A DNA stretch of 11,035 nucleotides, from the NCBI GenBank assembly GCA_031267005.1, contig JAIRZX010000704.1:1-11035 (forward strand). The letters run 5' to 3'. This stretch comes from Deltaproteobacteria bacterium. Lineage in GTDB: Bacteria > Desulfobacterota > Desulfarculia > Adiutricales > Adiutricaceae. Positions 1 to 6,124 of the stretch are shown here, one piece after another; positions within the stretch are counted from its first letter, which is position 1, and each line of letters starts with the position of its first letter. The translations under genes were made by a program, and so were the position numbers. The notes below the pieces were generated by a model. That model saw only the letters and a program-made list of their open reading frames with translations. It searched no databases and was not told the origin of the DNA.

Positions 1-19
1 TTAATATTGGCGCTATTAA
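1..19. repeat. AT-rich inverted repeat, 6-bp arms around a 7-base centre
   Basis: The first 19 bases form TTAATA, seven bases, then TATTAA, a perfect 6-bp inverted repeat that stands out as AT-rich in a GC-rich window. It lies beyond the 3' end of the OLD-like gene (stop at 166-168). It could be an operator or part of a promoter for something to the left of the window. No T-tract supports a terminator. The remaining bases up to 165 hold no gene I can support. Confidence 0.3.
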
Positions 20-165
20 TGCCTAGATCTCTTGCCTGATCTTTATGTTAGCGCTGACGGAATGCGGGCGAATCCGTCCGCGTCGGCAAGGAAGGGCAAA
101 GGACACGGCAAGTCTTCGCCCGTTCCCGCCCTTGGCGGGGCCGCTTTCGGCGCAACTGCAGGTCC

Positions 166-2523
166 TCATAGAAGTGCCTTGTTGATGGCCTTCATCAGCG
201 AGATGCAGGTCTGTTGCTCGGCATCCGTCAGATCAGAGAGCTTCCTCGTCTGGGCCCACCTGGCGAAGGCCGCGGCAAGCCTCGGCTTCCGGAACTGATT
301 ATGGCAATTGCCGTTTTTCACGAAGATATGCGCTATGGGCGTCTTCCTATACGCTTTTGAATCGTTCGTGACGTCCAGTTTCAGCTCTTCACTTGCCACG
401 GCCACCAAAGTCTCCCTAATGAGCTCCTCCATCTCGACGTCCTTCACTTCGCCGGCATAGAAATCCCCCGCGTGTAAAATCTTCTTGTCGCCCAGGAGCT
501 GTACCAAGTCCGCCTGTTTGGAGGCGTCGTTGCCCGCTTGGTCGGAGTCGAAAAGCACGGCGGCCTTTAGCCCGCTGGACTGCAACATCAAAACAGTGTT
601 TTTGATGTTGTTTGCCGAATTCGCGGGGTGCCACGCAACGAAATCGCTCAGGGGTCTTTTCTCGGCCGCCGCCGCCACCAAAGACGATATCGCGGCAAGG
701 TACCAGCAGTCGCTTATGCCTTCCACTACGAGGTACTTGTTTTTCAAGATCCGGAAAGACGGGAGAGCGTAATCGCTAACCCTGGCCTGTTCAGCGTTAA
801 CGCCGCTCACGACCGGCCCGGGGCTTCCTGCAACCGAAATTGGAACAGGCCCTGCGGTACTGGCGGGTCCGGGGTTCCCTTCGCCAGGACCAGGAGCATA
901 CCCGGCGGGACTGGCGGGACCTGGGCTACCCTCGCCCGGGGCGGGTTCGGGGCCGTTGCCGCCGACGGCGTCTTGGCCGCCGGATCGGTCTGGCCCGGGG
1001 GGCCCCCCGCCCGGGCCGGAATCGGGGCTATCGGCACCCGGGGCGGGACCGGGGCCCGCCGTCAGGGCCGGAACGACGCCCCGCCCGCTCCCTTTCAAGA
1101 CGAATGGCTTCGCCGCCGCGGCCACGCGGGCGACGGACGTGCCGCCCGAGGACCCGGCCCTCACGACGGTGCGCACGGAGCCCTGTTCCCCCTCCCCCGC
1201 CATTTGGAAGGAATGAGTGGCCAGGATCGTCTGGCATCTCTCGGAAAGGGCCCCCATGCCCTCCATGAAACCCCTCCGCCTGCTGTCCTGAAGCCCCAGC
1301 CCGGGATCGTCCAGGAGCAGGACGGCGCCACCCCGGGCGGCCTCGGCCAGGCCCACCACGCAGAGGGCCACCATCTCCTGGAAGGCCGCCGGACGTTGCG
1401 AAAGATCTATCTCGACCCCGTCCGGATCCGGCGAAAGCACCTTCAAGTAAGGCCCTTCCGCAGCCAGGGCCAGGCTGTTCGCGCCGTACCAGGCCGTGTC
1501 CGGCCTGAGGCAGCTGGCCAGGTCCCTCGTGAGCCTCACCCCCGCGTGGTTCAAAAAAGCCCTGAACTCGCCGGGAGGGTACCCGCGCCAGCCAGGCGCG
1601 GCCTCCGGCCCCCTCGTAGGGGGGGGGCCTGCCGCCAGTGCTCCGTCCGGCCCGTCCAGCTCCCCCCCTCCTGGACCCGCGGCCGCGCCGCCGGGATCGA
1701 GGCCGACGTACCTCAAAAGGCAGAGATCCGGATAGCTCGCCGCCCGGCCCTTCCCCGGCCCGCCCGCTTCCTGGCCCGGGGGGACCGGATCCAGGGACAC
1801 CTCCGAACTCAGGCGCAAGCCGCCTGGCCTGACCAGGACGAAGCGGGGGAGCAGGGACCGGCACTTTTCCGCAGCGGACTCCAGCGCCAGCGGAACGGCC
1901 AGCCTCCGCTTCAGCTTCTCGAAGCGCTCGTCGGGGGCGCCGGCAAGTCCCGCGCGGAGCGCCAAGGCGTCCATGAGGCCCAGGATGCCCGCCGCCCTCC
2001 GGGCGTCCGCCTGCGCGACCGGGCCCTCGGACCGGAGCGCCTCCCCGAACGCCCCGGAAAGGGCCCTGCCCTCCTCGGCGGCCTCGCCACCCGCGCCGGA
2101 GGCCAGCGCCTCGACGTCTTCGGCGAGCGAGCCCCACTCCGGGGCCGGGGGGACACCGCATAGCTCCTGCCACCGGCTCCCGTCCATGCGCACCCCGCAG
2201 GCGAAGAAAACGTCCCGGAAACCCTCCGGGAGAAGCTCCTTTTCCTCGGCGGAGGGGACGAAAAGCCCCTCGCTCACCGTGAAGGCGCCCCTGTCCACGC
2301 CCCCCCTCATGATGTCGTCCACGTACAGCCTGCGGGGGTAGTCGCGGAGGGGATCGTAGGAAAAGGCACCGTCGGAAGGGTTCAAGAGATGGACGGCCTC
2401 GAGGAGCGAACTCTTCCCCGAGTCGCTCGATCCGGCCAGGACGGTGAGGGACTCCTCGAACTCGATCCACCCGGAGTCGATTACGCTCCGGAATCCCCTG
2501 ATCCGCGCCCTTGCGAGTCTCAT
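166..2523 (-). CDS. OLD-like protein: SMC/AAA-type ATPase with C-terminal TOPRIM nuclease domain
   Basis: A 785-residue protein of the OLD / AAA_15 type. In characterised relatives (phage P2 OLD, GajA of Gabija) an ABC-like ATPase dimerises and controls a TOPRIM DNA nuclease; many act against phages. Seen here: the N-terminus begins MRLARARIRGFRS, followed by SGWIEF and a Walker A, GSSDSGKS, at residues 31-38. The family's LNP and RDYPRR segment follows at 48-65. An LSQRP signature-like motif lies at 374-378, Walker B LLLDDP at 402-407, and the H-loop ATHS at 435-438. Residues about 476-580 are a Gly/Pro/Ala linker, and 276-313 is a second such insert. The TOPRIM part has VVEGISD (599-605, E601) and LFDSD (D659, D661). 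The start is the first ATG; a GGGAGG lies 12 bases upstream. G+C falls from about 75-80% in the ATPase half to about 54% in the TOPRIM half. No UvrD-like GajB partner is visible on the right side. A defence role is inferred from family only; it could also act in repair. Confidence 0.85.
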   Translation of the reverse strand: MRLARARIRGFRSVIDSGWIEFEESLTVLAGSSDSGKSSLLEAVHLLNPSDGAFSYDPLRDYPRRLYVDDIMRGGVDRGAFTVSEGLFVPSAEEKELLPEGFRDVFFACGVRMDGSRWQELCGVPPAPEWGSLAEDVEALASGAGGEAAEEGRALSGAFGEALRSEGPVAQADARRAAGILGLMDALALRAGLAGAPDERFEKLKRRLAVPLALESAAEKCRSLLPRFVLVRPGGLRLSSEVSLDPVPPGQEAGGPGKGRAASYPDLCLLRYVGLDPGGAAAGPGGGELDGPDGALAAGPPPTRGPEAAPGWRGYPPGEFRAFLNHAGVRLTRDLASCLRPDTAWYGANSLALAAEGPYLKVLSPDPDGVEIDLSQRPAAFQEMVALCVVGLAEAARGGAVLLLDDPGLGLQDSRRRGFMEGMGALSERCQTILATHSFQMAGEGEQGSVRTVVRAGSSGGTSVARVAAAAKPFVLKGSGRGVVPALTAGPGPAPGADSPDSGPGGGPPGPDRSGGQDAVGGNGPEPAPGEGSPGPASPAGYAPGPGEGNPGPASTAGPVPISVAGSPGPVVSGVNAEQARVSDYALPSFRILKNKYLVVEGISDCWYLAAISSLVAAAAEKRPLSDFVAWHPANSANNIKNTVLMLQSSGLKAAVLFDSDQAGNDASKQADLVQLLGDKKILHAGDFYAGEVKDVEMEELIRETLVAVASEELKLDVTNDSKAYRKTPIAHIFVKNGNCHNQFRKPRLAAAFARWAQTRKLSDLTDAEQQTCISLMKAINKALL
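841..936 (-). repeat. 51-bp imperfect tandem repeat in the OLD-like linker
   Basis: Within the Gly/Pro/Ala linker of the OLD-like protein, residues 530-546 and 547-561 are near copies with a 17-residue period, beginning GEGSPGPASPAG and GEGNPGPASTAG. At the DNA level the shared CTGGCGGG starts at 860 and 911, 51 bases apart. A third degenerate piece (SVAGSPGP) follows in the protein. The repeat suggests the linker grew by tandem duplication. Confidence 0.75.
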
Positions 2524-2798
2524 CGCGAACTTCCGCCTCCCGCCGCCCGTCGGCTCCCCGGCTTACGGCGCGGCGTCCCTCCCCGGCGGGGGCCAGCGCG
2601 GGGACAGTAGGTTCCTTCAGGGGGCCTGGAAGGGTTCCCTGCTCCCGCCCGGAGCCTTCCCGGCCGCTAGGCGGACCGTCCCCCCCCCGCGAAAAGGCGC
2701 GCCTGGAGCGGAGCCGGGGCAGGCGCCGTTTCCGTTTCGTCAGACGGTTCATTCTATCACAGCCGCAAGGCCGCAAAAATACCCACTTCCCCCCTGCG

Positions 2799-3158
2799 CT
2801 ACGGCTTCAGCGGTCCTCCTGGCGCAACCGTACACGGGGGACGCGCCGCCGTTTTATTGCTTCCGTCCCTCCCGTCACGAGAAGGGATACCCCGCTCCAT
2901 CCTCTCGACTGGCCTGAAGGACATCTCCCGGCACCAGTGCTTAAATTCGTACGGGTCCGGAAACGGGACCCCCACCAGCGTCCGGGAGCTACCCGCTATC
3001 CCGGAAGGGGCGTTCACCGGGAGTATCCGTTCATGGTCATGGCCAGGAAGTCTAGACAGCTCCTGCCTTGTGTCACCAGTATCGGCTAGAATGTGGGTTG
3101 CTGTTGAAGAACAGGCCCCCCGCTCCTCTCTTTTCACGTCTTCCAGGCTACCGGACAC
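2799..3158 (-). CDS. possible small hypothetical protein or gene fragment (119 codons)
   Basis: I do not recognise this reading frame. It starts with GTG and is preceded closely by GGAAGGAAA, an acceptable though tightly spaced ribosome binding site. Its translation is more protein-like than neighbouring frames: it is mixed in charge and contains a stretch FPDPYEFKHWCREMSFRP (residues about 65-82) with aromatic and charged residues rather than Arg/Pro/Gly filler. Third codon positions are not strongly GC, unlike smc and the ATPase half of the OLD-like gene. It is co-oriented with the OLD-like gene, 275 bases upstream of it. It might be a small co-transcribed gene, a remnant of a longer gene, or chance. 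No transmembrane segment or nucleotide-binding motif is visible. Confidence 0.2.
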   Translation of the reverse strand: MSGSLEDVKREERGACSSTATHILADTGDTRQELSRLPGHDHERILPVNAPSGIAGSSRTLVGVPFPDPYEFKHWCREMSFRPVERMERGIPSRDGRDGSNKTAARPPCTVAPGGPLKP

Positions 3159-3270
3159 TTTCCTTCCAGCCCTCAGTTCTTCTCAGCTAGCCCTTCAGGC
3201 CCTCATCCCGCCCACTCCCCTCCAGGCTCTTTCCCGTCCCCCCCCCGATCGGATGCCACAAGATGTTGGG

Positions 3271-3420
3271 CTATATGTTGACATTTAGTTTGAAAGGTGT
3301 GTGCCAGAAGCCGTTTTGCCAAAAAAACAGATGTAATGAATTTATTAAACCGAAATTAATAAAACTCTAAGTGCTCTAAGGTGTTACGCCAAAGTTATTT
3401 TAACAAATTCAATTTAATCC
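3271..3420. promoter_or_regulatory. AT-rich island with perfect inverted repeat; possible promoter/operator region
   Basis: Hand counting gives about 32% G+C for 3301-3360 and 28% for 3361-3420, far below the flanks. It contains TTTATTAA, seven bases, TTAATAAA (3341-3363), an 8-bp perfect inverted repeat, and a short direct repeat CTCTAAGTG / CTCTAAGGTG (3365-3382). A perfect -35-like TTGACA occurs at 3278-3283 but has no good -10 at 16-18 bases, so no specific promoter can be named. The size, AT bias and dyad suit a regulatory or protein-binding region. What it controls is unclear because no firm gene starts beside it. Confidence 0.35.
3341..3363. repeat. 8-bp perfect inverted repeat with 7-base centre
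   Basis: The arms are TTTATTAA and TTAATAAA around ACCGAAA. The architecture (AT-rich arms, 7-base centre) matches the dyad at 1-19, although the sequences differ. It could be a dimeric repressor site. A terminator role is unlikely because the stem is AT-only and no T-tract follows. Confidence 0.5.
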
Positions 3421-3610
3421 CGCAGGCTCTGCCCCCCCGGACATGCATTGTTGTGAAGACCCGGTTTTTCCGAAGGTCCCGTCACACCCCCGGCTACCCT
3501 TTCGGAGCCCTTTTCTTCAGGTTGCGGAGACTTCGCGGGACGGAACGGCACTGGATGCGAGGCACGGGGTTGGCGCCCGGTCTCGGCGGCAGAGCCGGCC
3601 TTTCCGGATC

Positions 3611-3648
3611 GGCACGTCCCGTGTTGCCTGGGAGCCGCATTTCGGGCC
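3611..3648 (-). repeat. diverged direct repeat, copy A
   Basis: On the minus strand this 38-base block matches the block at 4007-4044 at 30 of 38 positions without gaps; both begin GGCCCGAAA and share GCGGCT. Similarity may extend on the minus-strand 3' side toward about 3503, where CTTTT and GCGGGACGG pieces recur with similar spacing. The copies are exactly 396 bp apart, a multiple of three. Confidence 0.5.
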
Positions 3649-4006
3649 GACCAGGTGCCCAGGCACGGAGTCCGAAGGAAGGCATCTCGGCGTGGATTCG
3701 AGGCAAATCGGGTCCGTGCGGGGCGCGGGGAGAACCTGGCGGCGGAAGCCCGGTACCGCAAGGCGTTCTGGAAGGCCGGTGGCCCGGCGCCCCGCCTCCC
3801 GCAGCCCGGCTGGCTGTGGGCAGGAAATTGAAGGGTTTCCGCAATGAAAGGATATACCCAAGGGGTTGTCGCTTTTCCAGCCAGAGGCACTCCCAATTGG
3901 AGCGCCCGCCCTCGCGGCGCCCTTTTTCAAGGCGTCCGGGACGGCGCGGGACGGTCGGTTCGGGAGCGGGGCCAAGGCTTGCCGCGGAGCCGTACGCCCC
4001 CGTAAA

Positions 4007-4044
4007 GGCGCGCCCCGCGTCGCCCGCAAGCCGCGTTTCGGGCC
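4007..4044 (-). repeat. diverged direct repeat, copy B
   Basis: This is the second copy of the block at 3611-3648 (30 of 38 identical). Both copies sit in one minus-strand frame open from about 4260 to 3517, giving GPKRGLRATRGAP here and GPKCGSQATRDVP in copy A. The repeat could therefore be a coding remnant or a dispersed non-coding element; the surrounding translation is otherwise unconvincing as a protein. Confidence 0.5.
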
Positions 4045-4237
4045 AAGGCGCGGATTCTCCGTCATTTTCAAACGCGTACGGAGCAATTTAACAAAAATAA
4101 TCCCACCGCTGCGAAACAGGCTCCCGGTGGATACAAGAAACCGGCCCGGCGGGGCAACCAGCCCGGTCCCCGACGCCGGATTGCCCGCCAGCCGCCAAAG
4201 CAGCCGGGCGCGGGCCTGTGGCTTTTCGTTGTTGCTT

Positions 4238-4265
4238 TTGACCGCCGTTTGCATTAACATACCCT
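4238..4265 (+). promoter_or_regulatory. candidate sigma70-type promoter for tRNA-Pro
   Basis: TTGACC (4238-4243) is separated by 16 bases from TACCCT (4260-4265). The -35 is good (five of six) and the -10 is poor (three of six). An overlapping choice, TTGCTT with TAACAT (4233-4260), is possible. The region is a local AT-rich dip about 90 bases before the tRNA, a sensible place for its promoter. Confidence 0.3.
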
Positions 4266-4333
4266 TCGCTTCGTGACTTGCCCCCGCCTCCGTCCAATCG
4301 GGCGGGACGGGGGTGTGGCGCCGAAGCCAGCAA

Positions 4334-4350
4334 GGCCCTACGCCAGGGCC
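4334..4350 (+). other. short hairpin in the 5' leader of tRNA-Pro
   Basis: GGCCCT, ACGCC, AGGGCC forms a perfect 6-bp stem with a 5-base loop that ends six bases before the mature tRNA 5' end at 4357. In a precursor transcript it would sit just upstream of the RNase P cleavage site. It may be incidental in GC-rich DNA. Confidence 0.35.
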
Positions 4351-4356
4351 GGTCGA

Positions 4357-4433
4357 CGGGACGTGGCGCAGCCTGGTAGCGCACCTGAATGGGGTTCAGG
4401 GGGCCGCTGGTTCAAATCCAGTCGTCCCGACCA
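4357..4433 (+). tRNA. tRNA-Pro, anticodon GGG
   Basis: A complete 77-base cloverleaf is visible. The acceptor stem CGGGACG pairs fully with CGTCCCG. The D arm is GCGC, AGCCTGGTA, GCGC. The anticodon stem CCTGA/TCAGG encloses the loop ATGGGGT with anticodon GGG at 34-36. The variable loop is GGGCC, and the T arm GCTGG/CCAGT encloses TTCAAAT. The discriminator is A and CCA is encoded. The D arm and layout match bacterial tRNA-Pro. It delivers proline to CCC and CCU codons, fitting the very Pro-rich, C-ending codon use of this genome. It is transcribed alone: no other tRNA is seen on either side and a strong terminator follows directly. Confidence 0.97.
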
Positions 4434-4438
4434 CGCTG

Positions 4439-4473
4439 ACGGGGGGGTTCAAACGAACCCCCCCGTTTTTTTT
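4439..4473 (+). terminator. rho-independent terminator of tRNA-Pro
   Basis: A perfect 12-bp stem, ACGGGGGGGTTC with GAACCCCCCCGT, closes a four-base loop AAAC and runs into a tract of eight T residues (4466-4473). It begins five bases after the tRNA CCA end, so it clearly ends the tRNA transcript. Confidence 0.95.
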
Positions 4474-4760
4474 ATGCCCGGCAAGGGAGATGGCTTGTGG
4501 GCGAAAGCCCCCCGCTGTCTTCGGAAGCGGGAGTCCGCCGCAGGCTCGGAAGCGGGAATTGCCAGCCGACATATATATTAAGGATAAGCTGCGGAGCCAG
4601 CCCGCAAGAAGCCCGGGACAAACCCCCGGACCGGAGAATGGACAGCCCGCAACGGCGCGGACGAGGCGAGCGGAGCGGACGAAACGACGGGACGAGCGGA
4701 ACGACGGGACGGGAGGGCCACATGACGCGGCGGAAACGCCTCGCCGGACCGGGCAGAGAT

Positions 4761-4840
4761 GGCCGAGGCCGCAACCGCAGCCGCCCCAGGCTGGACCGGG
4801 GAGGGCCGAGGCCGCAGCCGCCCCAGGCTGGACCGGGGAA
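4761..4840 (+). repeat. two-copy tandem repeat, 43 and 37 bp
   Basis: Copy one (4761-4803) and copy two (4804-4840) both begin GGCCGAGGCCGCA and include CCCCAGGCTGGACCGGGG. They differ by a six-base ACCGCA present only in copy one and by one end base. A broken third start (GGCCGGACGCC) follows. The copies are otherwise near identical, so the duplication looks recent. Confidence 0.85.
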
Positions 4841-5372
4841 GGCCGGACGCCAACCGGGCCTTCCCCCTGCGGCGCAGGGAAGCCACCCCCGGAAATCTGG
4901 ACACCGACGCGGGCCGCCAGGGGAAGGAGGCGCGACCGGAGGTCCGTCTCCCCCCCCCGAAGCTTGGTTTTCCCGGATTTCCTCTTTTCTTACTCCCTGA
5001 TTCACCCTTTCCAAAGCGGGGTCCAAGGCTGGGCAAGTTTCAGCAGAGAGAGCCTGACGCGGTTCAAGGGCGAGGCGCGGAATTCGCAGGATAGGGTCCC
5101 CTGGCGTCGCAGAGCCTGATGTCCCCTGAGCCGACGGCCGACGCCCGCCGGGACACCTTTGGCAGCCGAGCCCGCCAAAGCTCAGCGGCGAGGCGCGGAT
5201 AAGGCTCCTACGATCTTTATCTGTACGAACTGCCGGCAACGAACCGCCTGTAACCGAACGGCCCGGACTGCTACGGGAGGGTACGGGCGGAAGCCCTCCG
5301 CCTGCCTGGTTCGGCGCCGCGTCCCTGCGGTCCCAGGCGAGAGGCTCCCGAGCCCGTGGTTCCCGGCTCGGC

Positions 5373-5450
5373 ATATCCCGCTTCCGAGCCTCCGGGTCGG
5401 CTGATCCAGCTTCCGGGCCTCCGGCTCAGGAATATCCCGTTTCCGGTACC
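5373..5450 (+). repeat. imperfect tandem repeat, about 30-bp period
   Basis: Three degenerate units share ATCC(C/A)G(C/T)TTCCG followed by a CCTCCGG block; the ATCC anchors lie at 5375, 5404 and 5434. Spacing is 29 and 30 bases. It is non-coding as far as can be seen. The unit length matches that of the repeats before smc and inside smc. Confidence 0.55.
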
Positions 5451-5477
5451 CGTTCCCGGGGAGCCGTCCCCGGTCCG

Positions 5478-5507
5478 GAAGCCGCGCGGGCCCGGACGCG
5501 CGGCTTC
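5478..5507. other. strong GC hairpin, 11-bp stem with 8-base loop
   Basis: GAAGCCGCGCG and CGCGCGGCTTC pair perfectly around GGCCCGGA. No T-tract follows on either side, so it is not a standard rho-independent terminator. It lies about 70 bases before the possible smc promoter at 5576-5584. It could be a structured RNA end or a protein-binding site. Confidence 0.6.
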
Positions 5508-5575
5508 GCCCCGAATGGCATCCTTGCCGCTGCCGTAGGGACTAACGGCGGCGGCTTTCCCGAAATGACGGCATG

Positions 5576-5584
5576 TGCCATAAT
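5576..5584 (+). promoter_or_regulatory. candidate extended -10 promoter for smc-ftsY
   Basis: TGC followed by CATAAT fits the extended -10 form TGN-TATAAT with one mismatch. The matching -35 position holds TTTCCC, which is poor. If used, the transcript would have a leader of about 540 bases before the smc ATG, containing the 30-bp repeats. It is the best promoter-like match I found upstream of smc, but such matches also occur by chance. Confidence 0.25.
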
Positions 5585-5925
5585 GCAGGCTTGCGCTGAA
5601 GGCACGGCCATCGCCCGTACGTCACTGGACTCGCGCGGACGGCGCGGCCTTGGCGCGGACGGCGCTGGCCTCGCGGGTCGCGGGAGGCCTTTTCTGCCCC
5701 TCCGGAGCCCCTGTCCGGAGCCTGTCCCGAACTCTCGCGAAAGCTCCCGCAGGCAACGGGCGCTCCATCCACAGCGCGGCCTTCAGGGGCCCCGCCCGCG
5801 AGCCTCCCCTTTCCCGTGCCGGGACTCCGGGCCAGGCATTACCGCCTCCCCGCCCGTAACCCCGCCCAGGCCTCACCCATCGGGAACCCGTCCTGTCCTC
5901 GTCCCGTCCCGTCCCTGTTCTCATG

Positions 5926-6040
5926 CCCGCGCCCGTGCCAGTCCCTTGTCCCCGCGCCCGTGGCAGCCACAGCCCTGGCGCCCGCGCCCGTGGCAGCCAC
6001 AGCCCGGGCACCCGTCCCCGTGCCAGTCACAGTCCCAGTC
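5926..6040 (+). repeat. 30-bp tandem repeats upstream of smc
   Basis: CCCGCGCCCGTGGCAGCCAC opens units at 5951 and 5981. A diverged unit starts at 6011 and a truncated one at 5926. The period is 30 bases between the clear copies. The block ends about 85 bases before the smc ATG. It is in frame with smc and would encode PAPVAAT-like decapeptides if translated, but no ribosome binding site or family homology supports translation here. Confidence 0.8.
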
Positions 6041-6124
6041 CCAGTCCCTGTCCACGCCCAGCGCCCTTCACCGTCCCTCGCGCGGGCCCGGCTTCCGGGC
6101 CGCGCCCCCCTGCCGGCAACGACC

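Larger units (their letters stand above)
2524..4356. other. 1.8-kb stretch with no convincing gene
   Basis: This gap separates the OLD-like gene from tRNA-Pro. Reading frames are open on both strands, but their translations are mostly Arg/Pro/Gly/Ala-rich, as expected by chance at high G+C, and show no family motif. What can be seen: a TAGAAT hexamer on the minus strand (complement of 2751-2756) that could be a -10 for the OLD-like gene, although no good -35 accompanies it and the leader would be over 220 bases; a weak minus-strand frame at 2799-3158; an AT-rich island near 3271-3420; and a diverged direct repeat at about 3611-3648 and 4007-4044. Composition drops to moderate G+C between about 2760 and 3200. 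Confidence 0.6.
4474..6124. other. 1.65-kb stretch with no convincing gene upstream of smc
   Basis: Frames on both strands give only Arg/Pro/Gly/Ala-rich translations with no recognisable domain. The stretch carries repetitive GC-rich sequence: TCGGAAGCGGGA twice near 4520 and 4547, ACGACGGGACG twice 17 bases apart near 4684-4711, tandem copies at 4761-4840, about 30-bp units at 5373-5450 and at 5926-6040, and a GC hairpin at 5478-5507. A possible extended -10 lies at 5576-5584. I looked for RNase P, SRP RNA, tmRNA and common riboswitch cores by eye and saw none. Confidence 0.6.

Noticed and set aside
125..139. CCCGCC-CTT-GGCGGG hairpin just past the OLD-like gene's stop as its terminator
   Set aside because: The stem is only 6 bp with a 3-base loop and no T-tract follows on the minus strand. 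A stem like this is common at this G+C.
628..2163. A 511-codon plus-strand frame opposite the OLD-like gene
   Set aside because: It is a shadow of the minus-strand gene, with no domain motif and an Arg/Pro/Gly-dominated composition.
1028..2776. A 582-codon minus-strand frame overlapping the OLD-like gene
   Set aside because: It runs in another frame across a gene with clear ATPase and TOPRIM motifs, and its translation is Arg/Gly/Pro filler typical of antisense or out-of-frame reading in high-GC DNA.
3517..4260. A 247-codon minus-strand frame containing the diverged repeat
   Set aside because: The in-phase repeat is curious, but the translation is Arg/Pro/Ala-rich, shows no family signature and lacks a clear ribosome binding site. 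The repeat is reported without calling a gene.
4357..4433. tRNA-Pro 3' end as an attachment site for an integrated element
   Set aside because: No second copy of the tRNA 3' end appears in the window and no integrase is seen. The GGTTCAAA in the terminator is too short to be an att site.
4559..4587. TTGCCA followed by an AT-rich stretch as a promoter
   Set aside because: The -10 at the right spacing would be GGATAA or AGGATA, both poor, and no gene or structured RNA begins downstream.
5159..5404. A short plus-strand frame with TIFICTNCR, resembling the start of small Cys-containing metal-binding proteins
   Set aside because: Similarity stops after nine residues, the start lacks a ribosome binding site, and the remainder is Pro/Arg filler overlapping non-coding repeats. 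Probably chance.
5926..6040. CRISPR-like array before smc
   Set aside because: The units are contiguous tandem repeats with no unique spacers between them, and no cas genes are visible.
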